A DNA stretch of 5,720 nucleotides from VRUE01 sp035701465. GTDB lineage: Bacteria; Actinomycetota; Thermoleophilia; Solirubrobacterales; 70-9. The stretch lies in the NCBI GenBank assembly GCA_035701465.1, contig DASSMU010000234.1:1-5720 (forward strand), read 5' to 3'. Numbering within the stretch: position 1 is the first letter of the stretch; each line of letters starts with the position of its first letter. The notes below the pieces were generated by a model, which worked only from the letters and a program-made list of their open reading frames with translations, did not search any database and was not told the origin of the DNA. A program made the position numbers and the translations under genes. Below, in pieces: positions 1 through 5,303 of the stretch.

Positions 1-482
1 ACGTCGGCCGTGATGTGCTCGGTGTTGTCCTCGAAGTTCGAGTCGAAGTAGTAGAGCTTCAGCGTCCCGGAAACGGGAGCCGTGCCGAGGAAGCTCGTGC
101 CGATCCTGAAGAAGGTGAGCCCGTTGTCGAACGATCCGACGAGCGTCCCGAAGGGCGCCGTCAGGCCGCCCTGGGTATGGTCGCTGAAGATGTCGGAACC
201 GATCACAGTGCCCGCCGGCTCCAAAGAGTCGTCGGAGCCTGTCGCGATCAAATCGGGGCCGTCGATGCCGTTCGCGTTCGACCAGCGGGGGAGCGCGCCG
301 GCGTTCCAAAGGTCGGTCGGATCGACAGAGACCGAGAACTCGTCTCCAGCGTTGAAGACCAGAGTAGCAACGCCCGTCCCGCCAGTAGAGCTATTGAGCT
401 TGGCATCCACGACGAACGGATTCGCGCTCGCCAGAGCTGGGCAGATCGCCAAAGCCAGAACCGCCAACCCGATCTTCCGCAT
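1..482 (-). CDS. Secreted protein, possible LecA-like (PA-IL type) lectin domain; partial, C-terminus off the left edge
   Basis: The reading frame starts with ATG at 482 and stays open to the left edge (160 codons seen). A ribosome binding site, GAGGAGAGG, lies 4 nt before the ATG. Residues 1-20 form a typical Sec signal peptide: Arg-Lys, then a hydrophobic core, ending in Ala-Ser-Ala with cleavage expected before Asn21. The mature part is rich in Gly, Asp, Ser and Thr, as in exported beta-sandwich proteins. It contains NAGDEFSVSV (44-53), GTLVGSFDNG (112-121) and LYYFDSNFEDNTEHITADV (143-161). This order resembles the LecA/PA-IL galactose-binding fold, in which a similar Asp/Asn-rich loop after a Tyr binds calcium and sugar. 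The lectin call is by eye from pattern and is tentative; export is well supported. The C-terminus, which could carry a PEP-CTERM or other sorting signal, is outside the window. The gene is separated from arsD by about 130 bp and is not an obvious part of the arsenic locus. Confidence 0.72.
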   Translation of the reverse strand, partial: MRKIGLAVLALAICPALASANPFVVDAKLNSSTGGTGVATLVFNAGDEFSVSVDPTDLWNAGALPRWSNANGIDGPDLIATGSDDSLEPAGTVIGSDIFSDHTQGGLTAPFGTLVGSFDNGLTFFRIGTSFLGTAPVSGTLKLYYFDSNFEDNTEHITAD

Positions 483-578
483 GACACCTCTCCTCAGACG
501 GGAAGAACTTCTGCAAGGGGAATGCCGTTCGCTAAGCCCTTCATTGCCAACGCCGGGTAGCACTTCGCCCGTCGGAAA

Positions 579-605
579 CCGTCAAGTCCCTTTACAGAGT
601 GACGG
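579..605. repeat. Inverted repeat, 6-bp arms, in the gap between arsD and the secreted-protein gene
   Basis: CCGTCA at 579-584 and TGACGG at 600-605 are perfect inverted copies separated by 15 nt. It lies just beyond the arsD stop codon, read leftward. It could be a weak transcript-end hairpin, or an operator over a TTGACG hexamer (580-585, minus strand) that could be a -35 box for the secreted-protein gene. No T-run follows the hairpin and no good -10 box is spaced 17 nt from the TTGACG. The rest of the 483-611 gap shows only the ribosome binding site of the secreted-protein gene. Confidence 0.3.
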
Positions 606-611
606 ACCAAC

Positions 612-938
612 CTAGAGGCTGGCAGAGAGGTCCCTGTGGTGCCCAACCCATCGGGCCAGTTCGGTGCGGGTAGGGGCGTGGCCGGTCGATACGACCTCGG
701 CATCGACCAGGATCAGGGGCAGGCACCGGCCTCCCTCTCTGGCGAGCGACTCCGTCACGGCCTTGAAGCCCGCCGCTCTTGCAGGCTCCTGATACGGGTC
801 AAACCGCTCCACCAGGACGCCCGTGGCTTCCAGCCAGTCGAGGTTCTTCTCCAAGGCCTCAAACGCCGGATCGGGTATGACGCCGAGCACGCCGATGAGC
901 GACGGCGCTGCGTGGCGAAAGACGGTAACGACGGTCAT
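612..938 (-). CDS. arsD: ArsD-family arsenical-resistance protein lacking the As-binding cysteines
   Basis: A 108-aa protein whose body aligns by eye with ArsD: LDWLEATGVLVERFDPYQEP (33-52), LPLILVDAEVV (73-83) and PTRTELARWVG (89-99) match E. coli DVQWLKQCGVQIERF, LPLLLLDGETV and PKRAELARWFG. ArsD is a metallochaperone that hands As(III) to the ArsA ATPase and is also a weak ars repressor. Its key ligands are Cys12, Cys13 and Cys18 (FDPAMCCSTGVCG in E. coli). Here that segment reads FRHAAPSLIGVLG, so the three positions are Pro12, Ser13 and Leu18. The only cysteine is Cys72. The C-terminal Cys pairs of the E. coli protein are also absent. The start chosen is ATG 938, preceded by GAAGG with 6-nt spacing and 11 bp after the acr3 stop; longer reading of the frame to 1394 would run into acr3. 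It is the third gene of the operon. The family call is firm, but classical arsenite transfer is unlikely, and no arsA is present. Confidence 0.85.
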   Translation of the reverse strand: MTVVTVFRHAAPSLIGVLGVIPDPAFEALEKNLDWLEATGVLVERFDPYQEPARAAGFKAVTESLAREGGRCLPLILVDAEVVSTGHAPTRTELARWVGHHRDLSASL

Positions 939-949
939 GAAGCACCTTC

Positions 950-2025
<1,076 letters not shown>

Positions 2026-2029
<4 letters not shown>

Positions 2030-2442
2030 ACCTGCCGCACCACGCGGGCGGCCGGCCGCTTGATCCCGAGACGCCTCAGGTCGAGGTCCACCCGGCACAG
2101 CTCCTCGACGTCGATGCGCCGCAGCTCGCGAAGCAGGCGCGTATCGGCCTCGACCTGCGGGTCCCGGGCGATCGACCTCCACACCGGCTCCAGGAGTGAC
2201 TGGGCTGCCTCGCCGTCTTCGAGCCGATGGAAGACCCAGCGGCCGTCCTTTCGCTCTTCGACGAGGCCAGCGCGCTTCAGGTCGGCGAGGTGCGCGGAGA
2301 CGGTGGAAGCGGCCAGGTCGAGCACTGCAGTCATCTGGCAGACGCAGAGTTCGCCCCCGCGCAGCATGGCCAAGATCCGCAGGCGACCGGGGTGGGCGAG
2401 GGCCTTCAGGGAGTGGACGGTCGTAGTGAGCTGTTTCGTCAT
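2026..2442 (-). CDS. arsR: ArsR-family As(III)/Sb(III)-responsive repressor
   Basis: A 138-aa ArsR/SmtB winged-helix repressor. The N-terminal LKALAHPGRLRILAML (13-28) is the family start. The metalloid sensor ELCVCQM (31-37) has Cys33 and Cys35, matching Cys32 and Cys34 of E. coli ArsR; the third E. coli cysteine (Cys37) is Met here. The recognition helix region is AASTVSAHLADLKRAGLV (44-61), followed by the wing ERKDGRWVFHRL (63-74). A C-terminal extension of about 50 residues after the wing includes Cys116, a possible extra ligand. ATG 2442 is the only usable start: it lies inside the operator and only about 8-10 nt from the predicted transcription start, with no Shine-Dalgarno sequence, so the mRNA is probably leaderless or nearly so. 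It is the first gene of arsR-acr3-arsD and overlaps acr3 by 4 nt. It should bind its own promoter and release it when As(III) or Sb(III) binds the cysteines. Confidence 0.94.
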
Positions 2443-2461
2443 TTCGTTATCAAGCGAAATG
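2440..2461. promoter_or_regulatory. Probable ArsR operator (inverted repeat over the arsR -10 box and start codon)
   Basis: CATTTCG (2440-2446) and CGAAATG (2455-2461) are perfect 7-bp inverted copies around an 8-bp centre, TTATCAAG. ArsR/SmtB repressors bind AT-rich inverted repeats of this size in their own promoters. On the minus strand the right arm overlaps the -10 hexamer (2458-2463), and the left arm contains the arsR ATG. A bound dimer would block both open-complex formation and the transcript start. Binding is inferred from position and symmetry. Confidence 0.68.
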
Positions 2462-2486
2462 TAGTACTCTTCGACCGAGGGGTCAA
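2458..2486 (-). promoter_or_regulatory. Sigma-70-type promoter of arsR-acr3-arsD
   Basis: On the minus strand, TTGACC (2486-2481) is a 5/6 match to the -35 box and TACATT (2463-2458) a 4/6 match to the -10 box, with exactly 17 bp between them. The expected transcription start is about 2450-2452, leaving an 8-10 nt leader before the arsR ATG at 2442. Confidence 0.65.
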
Positions 2487-2500
2487 CCGGACCCTATGAT
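2471..2500 (+). promoter_or_regulatory. Candidate rightward promoter for the orf30-arsC-methyltransferase-MFS unit
   Basis: TATGAT (2495-2500) is a 5/6 match to the -10 box. TCGACC (2471-2476) is a 4/6 match to the -35 box at 18-bp spacing. The expected start is near 2507, about 19 nt before the 2526 ATG and just upstream of its GGAGG. It interleaves with the leftward arsR promoter, so the two should exclude each other. The operator ends 9 bp upstream of this -35 box, so ArsR could also affect it. Confidence 0.45.
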
Positions 2501-2525
2501 CCAGACCGCCGTCGGAGGATTCGTC

Positions 2526-2618
2526 ATGACCAGCGGCCGGAAGAGGTTCTCGGTCGTCTTCACCGCGAAAGACCCCAAGGGACTCGTTAGGGTGCGTAGG
2601 CCGGAGTCCGGCAACTAG
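2526..2618 (+). CDS. Small hypothetical protein, 30 aa, or leader peptide
   Basis: ATG at 2526 is preceded by GGAGG (2514-2518) at 7-nt spacing, one of the clearest ribosome binding sites in the window. The frame encodes 30 residues, basic overall, beginning MTSGRKRFSVVF and containing KDPKGLVRVRR, then TAG. It ends 12 bp before the arsC ATG, so it would be the first cistron of the rightward unit. It has no cysteine or membrane segment. It is not recognised. It could be a true small protein, a leader peptide coupling translation into arsC, or the stump of a longer gene. Its start signals support translation, but nothing shows a function. Confidence 0.4.
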   Translation: MTSGRKRFSVVFTAKDPKGLVRVRRPESGN

Positions 2619-2630
2619 CGGAGAGGAGTC

Positions 2631-2965
2631 ATGGAGCCAGACAACGTTCTTTTCCTGTGCACGGCGAACTCTGCGCGAAGCATCCTGGCTGAGGCCCTGC
2701 TCAACTATTGGGGTCGTGGCCGATTCCGTGGCTTTAGCGCGGGTAGTCACCCCAAGGGGCAGGTTCACCCTATGGCGCTAAGCCCGACGCCCCAAGGCTT
2801 GATAAGGAACAGTGCCGAGCCTTCAACCGCGCCCTGCGGGAGTTGGATGCCCGCATCAAGCTCTTCCTCAGTCTGCCTATCGGGTCTCTCGACAAGCTGG
2901 CCCTCCAAGAAAAGCTGAATGCCATCGGCATGACACAAGCAGAAGAGAAGGCGGAGGCGCGTTGA
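2631..2965 (+). pseudogene. arsC: Arsenate reductase (thioredoxin-coupled, LMW-PTPase-like), internal deletion with frame change
   Basis: ATG 2631 follows GAGAGGAG. The first 50 codons read VLFLCTANSARSILAEALLN (6-25) and FSAGSHPKGQVHPMAL (35-50), the N-terminus of the LMW-phosphatase-type arsenate reductase. The P-loop is CX5R, with Cys10 and Arg16, as in the S. aureus/B. subtilis enzyme. From about 2783 the homology continues in another frame: PDAPRLDKEQCRAFNRALRE and LFLSLPIGSLDKLALQEKLN, ending in TGA at 2963-2965. This is the usual C-terminal helix region. The stretch between, roughly 50-60 residues that should hold the second and third redox cysteines (Cys82 and Cys89 in S. aureus) and the catalytic Asp region, is absent. 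The join lies near 2775-2785. Read straight on from the ATG, the frame gives a 95-aa product with an unrelated tail ending at 2918. Arsenate reduction by this gene is not possible as it stands. The remnant shows that the locus once handled arsenate. Confidence 0.85.
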
Positions 2966-3052
2966 CTCTCGAATGACACATCACGAAGGAATCCAGGCTC
3001 AGGAAAGAGCTTGAGCGCTTCGTGAGGGTGGAACCAGCCCCTGACTCTCGAA
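2963..3052. repeat. Pair of 11-bp direct repeats between arsC and the methyltransferase
   Basis: TGACTCTCGAA occurs at 2963-2973 and again at 3042-3052, 79 bp apart. Similarity continues loosely: TGAC follows the first copy directly and follows the second after AG. The first copy contains the arsC stop codon. The second lies where the methyltransferase frame changes. They could be traces of a slipped or recombination-based rearrangement. Confidence 0.5.
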
Positions 3053-3698
3053 AGTGACCCGGCTGCGCTCTTTACCAGACGCGCCGATAGCTACGTGCGC
3101 TTCATCCGTGCTGTGGGATATCCCCAGGGAATCCGCGCGTACTTCGAACGCTCGCCCCTGCTTCGTCCCGGACTCCGCGTGCTCGACGCGGGGTGCGGCA
3201 CGGGAGCCGTGATCCTTGCGTTGCGCGACGCGCTCAGGAGCCGATCCCTGATTCCAGGGGCCATGCACGCTTTCGATCTGACTCCAGCGATGCTCGATCG
3301 CCTCCGCGTTGACCTTGCTGCGAGGGGTGCTGAAGGCATAGTGCTCCAGGAGGCGAGTGCGCTGGAGCTTGACGCGCTCCCACCGTCATGGCGCGACTAT
3401 GACCTGGTGGTATCCGCGTCAATGCTCGAGTACGTACCGCGCGTGCGCTTCAGCGAGGTGCTGCGTGGACTTCGCTCTCTCCTCAAGAGAAGGGAGCATC
3501 GTTCTTTTCGTTTCACGCCAAAACTGGCCAATGACGCTACTGATCGGTCGGTGGTGGTGTAGCAACCTCTACACGGAGGCTGAGCTAAGGGAGTCGCTAG
3601 GGGAGGCCGGCTTCGGTTGCATCACGTTCAAACGGTTTCCACCTCTCTTCAGGTACCTGGGCGTCTGGGGCCACATCGTAGAGGCCACCTGGCGGTAG
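2980..3698 (+). pseudogene. Class I SAM-dependent methyltransferase, frameshifted
   Basis: The protein must be read in pieces. (a) 2980-3055 reads SRLRKELERFVRVE, a plausible N-terminus, but has no start codon and ends in a stop. (b) From about 3041, in another frame, come DPAALFTRRADSYVRFIRAV, then the SAM-binding motif I VLDAGCGTGAV (about 3179-3211), the acidic motif AFDLTPAMLDR (3269-3301), ALPPSWRDYDLVVSASMLEY (3374-3433) and LRGLRSLLK. (c) From 3489, shifted by one base, come EGSIVLFVSRQNW and LIGRWWCSNLYTEAELRESL, ending GHIVEATWR before the TAG at 3696-3698. The second shift sits at AAGAGAAGGG (3485-3494): one base extra or two missing. GTG 3095 opens a long frame but falls inside the conserved domain. 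The substrate is unknown. It lacks the conserved cysteine set of ArsM and is shorter, so it is not an obvious arsenite methyltransferase. It is damaged, or the assembly has errors here. The order arsC-methyltransferase-MFS suggests one operon. Confidence 0.75.
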
Positions 3699-3711
3699 CA
3701 GAGCGATTGCA

Positions 3712-3819
3712 GTGGAGTCGGCGGCACGTTTGCCGGACCTGGAGATCAGAGAGGGAGGGCGGCTGACCGCCTTCGTCAGGAGTCCCTCCATCCACCTGAT
3801 CGGGCGGGGCGATGCCTGA
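3712..3819 (+). CDS. Possible small ORF (35 aa) overlapping the MFS start
   Basis: From GTG 3712 the frame runs 35 codons to TGA 3817-3819, ending 8 nt inside the MFS gene. It contains LPDLEIREGGRLTAFVRSPS and HLIGRG. The composition looks protein-like, and the stop/start overlap would suit translational coupling in place of the weak ribosome binding site of the MFS gene. There is no good Shine-Dalgarno sequence before the GTG, and an in-frame stop at 3679 limits extension. It could equally be the tail of a lost gene or chance. It is not recognised. Confidence 0.25.
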   Translation: MESAARLPDLEIREGGRLTAFVRSPSIHLIGRGDA

Positions 3820-5029
3820 GCACGCCGGGAATCACCCGTGGCTCAACCGCACGACGCTGGGTATCTCGCTTGCGAGCCTGCTCTCGGACGTCTCCCACGA
3901 GTTGGCTACTGCTGTGCTCCCCGCGTTCCTCGTGAGCCTCGGTGCCGGGCCAGCAGCCCTTGGCTGGATCGAGGGAAGTGCCGACGGCCTGTCCGCGCTG
4001 GCGAAACTCTGGGGAGGGGTGGCTGCGGACCGAATGGAGCGGCGCAAACCGCTGGCGTCCATCGGGTATCTCGTCACTGCCATGGGGACCGCGGCGATCG
4101 GAGCCTGCTCGAATGCAGCGCAGGTCCTCTGCTGCCGTGTCATGGCTTGGATTGGCCGAGGAAGCCGCTCTCCGGCGCGTGACGTGTTGATGGCCGAGGG
4201 CGTGCACGCCGAGGCGCGAGGGCGAGCATTCGGCTTGGAGCGAGGCGCGGACGCAGCCGGCGCAGTCGTCGGCCCCTCGCTGGCGATGGCGCTGCTCGCG
4301 GCTGGCATCACACCGCGTGACCTGATGGTCGTTTCGATATTTCCCGGGTTCCTCGCGTTCGCGGCGGTAGCCCTGCTGGTCCACGAAGCGCCCCACGTTC
4401 CTCGGCCGGCTGCCTTTCGTCCGCTCGAGGAGCTCGCGGGGACAGGCGCTCCGTTCCGGCAATACCTCGCGGGGCTGATGGTATTCGGCTGCGGAGACTT
4501 CTCCCGTACGCTTCTGATCCTCTATGCGGGCCAGCGGATGGCCGGTTCTCTGGTCTCGCTTGCGGGCGCCTCTGCGGCAATCGCTCTCTACGTATTGCAC
4601 AACGCCGTCAGTTCCCTGGCCTCCTTCCCCATCGGCGTGCTTGCCGACCGCATTGGGCATCGCAGAGTCATGGTCTCGGGCTACTCCCTTGCAGCCGCGA
4701 CGACGCTCGGATTCGCGCTCGCTCCTCCGACAGCCGGTTGGCTGCTGTTGTTGTTCGCTTGCTCTGGGATCTACGTTGCCGTCGAAGAGGTCGCAGAGAA
4801 AGCCTACGCGGCGGAACTGCTACCGGCGTCTCGACGGGGGTCCGGCATGGGAATCCTCGCCGCAGCGAACGGCATTGGCGATATGGTCTCGAGCGGACTG
4901 GTTGGGATGCTATGGGCTGTCGCCTCTCCTGGCTGGGCCTTCGGGATCGCCGCTGCTCTTCAAGCTCTGGGAGCCTGGAGAGTCGCCAATGGCGGATTGC
5001 CCCACACGAGCCCAGCCGGACCCAAATAA
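3812..5029 (+). CDS. MFS transporter, probable efflux protein of the ars locus
   Basis: A 405-aa protein, the usual length for a 12-helix major facilitator. ASLLSDVSHELATAVLPAFL (21-40) forms the first helix. Motif A appears after helix 2 as GGVAADRMERRKPL (68-81) and again in the second half as GVLADRIGHRRVM (275-287), as expected from the internal duplication of the fold. RVMAWIGRGSRSPARDVLMA (109-128) and EARGRAFGLERGADAAGAVV (134-153) lie in and after helix 4. There is a central loop at about 195-215. ATG 3812 is the only sensible start, since an in-frame TGA is at 3797; the upstream GGCGGGG is a weak ribosome binding site. It is 113 bp after the methyltransferase remnant on the same strand, so it was probably in the same operon. 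The substrate cannot be read from the sequence. Position in an ars locus suggests an arsenical or a product of the neighbouring methyltransferase, as for the MFS proteins ArsJ and ArsK, but I cannot assign it to either. The frame is intact, in contrast to the two genes before it. Confidence 0.88.
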   Translation: MPEHAGNHPWLNRTTLGISLASLLSDVSHELATAVLPAFLVSLGAGPAALGWIEGSADGLSALAKLWGGVAADRMERRKPLASIGYLVTAMGTAAIGACSNAAQVLCCRVMAWIGRGSRSPARDVLMAEGVHAEARGRAFGLERGADAAGAVVGPSLAMALLAAGITPRDLMVVSIFPGFLAFAAVALLVHEAPHVPRPAAFRPLEELAGTGAPFRQYLAGLMVFGCGDFSRTLLILYAGQRMAGSLVSLAGASAAIALYVLHNAVSSLASFPIGVLADRIGHRRVMVSGYSLAAATTLGFALAPPTAGWLLLLFACSGIYVAVEEVAEKAYAAELLPASRRGSGMGILAAANGIGDMVSSGLVGMLWAVASPGWAFGIAAALQALGAWRVANGGLPHTSPAGPK

Positions 5030-5046
5030 GTCTGGGATGAATTGGG

Positions 5047-5085
5047 GTCTTTAGGACAGCCTTGTCGCTCTAACTACCTAAAGAC
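5047..5085. terminator. Inverted repeat (9-bp perfect arms) between the MFS gene and tRNA-Ser; possible terminator
   Basis: GTCTTTAGG (5047-5055) and CCTAAAGAC (5077-5085) are perfect inverted copies around a 21-nt loop. It begins 18 bp after the MFS stop and lies between two convergent units (MFS rightward, tRNA leftward), where a shared terminator would be expected. Against this, the stem is only moderately GC-rich, the loop is long, and no T-run follows on either strand. It could instead be a protein-binding or recombination site. Confidence 0.35.
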
Positions 5086-5104
5086 AGAGCCTTTACTTAA
5101 TGCG

Positions 5105-5196
<92 letters not shown>

Positions 5197-5201
5197 GTGC
5201 T

Positions 5202-5217
5202 CGGCCCTGCTGGGCCG
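5202..5217. repeat. GC-rich hairpin just upstream of the tRNA-Ser 5' end
   Basis: CGGCCC (5202-5207) and GGGCCG (5212-5217) are perfect inverted copies with a 4-nt loop, TGCT. Read leftward it lies 5 nt before the mature tRNA, so it would form a stem in the tRNA precursor leader. A role in processing is possible but unproven. Confidence 0.4.
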
Positions 5218-5238
5218 GCAATGGCTGAAACAGTCGTC

Positions 5239-5271
5239 GATTCTAACCCAGGCGCTCGGAAGACTAGAATC
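5239..5271. promoter_or_regulatory. Candidate divergent promoters for tRNA-Ser (minus) and the carboxylesterase (plus)
   Basis: GATTCTA (5239-5245) and TAGAATC (5265-5271) are a perfect 7-bp inverted repeat spaced 19 bp. Each half contains TAGAAT, a 5/6 match to the -10 box: on the minus strand at 5245-5240, pointing at the tRNA, and on the plus strand at 5265-5270, pointing at the esterase gene. With 18-bp spacing, the -35 position of each promoter falls on the other's -10 box and reads TTCTAG or TTCTAA, which are poor matches. The -10 calls are reasonable; the -35 boxes are weak. Confidence 0.35.
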
Positions 5272-5303
5272 GGGCCGTTCGCCTTTCGGGACGGAGGTCA
5301 GCG

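Noticed and set aside
15..615. Two long plus-strand frames (15-560 and 82-615) at the left edge
   Set aside because: They lie opposite the signal-peptide-bearing minus-strand gene and have low-complexity, Arg/Glu/Pro-rich translations without a plausible ribosome binding site.
2030..2182. N-terminal extension of Acr3 up to 2182
   Set aside because: The added residues are arsR in another frame; the ATGA overlap at 2026-2029 gives the natural start.
2618..2626. GCGGAGAGG at 2618-2626 matching the tRNA-Ser 3' end as a second att site
   Set aside because: Only 9 bp match, and the stretch is explained by the arsC ribosome binding site; far too short to call an att repeat.
2439..2768. 109-codon minus-strand frame across the arsR promoter and the arsC 5' end
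   Set aside because: It runs through the promoter and operator, opposite the conserved ArsC N-terminus, and has no recognisable motif.
3485..3494. Programmed ribosomal frameshift in the methyltransferase
   Set aside because: AAGAGAAGGG is not a slippery heptamer, and the N-terminal region is also out of frame, so decay or sequence error is simpler.
2980..3698. Calling the methyltransferase ArsM
   Set aside because: The conserved cysteines of arsenite methyltransferases are not present and the domain layout is shorter; only the generic class I SAM-binding motifs are visible.
3776..4660. 294-codon open frame on the minus strand opposite the MFS gene
   Set aside because: Its translation is rich in Arg, Glu and Gly with no recognisable motif, and it mirrors a well-supported MFS gene with clear motif A repeats; it is a high-GC antisense shadow.
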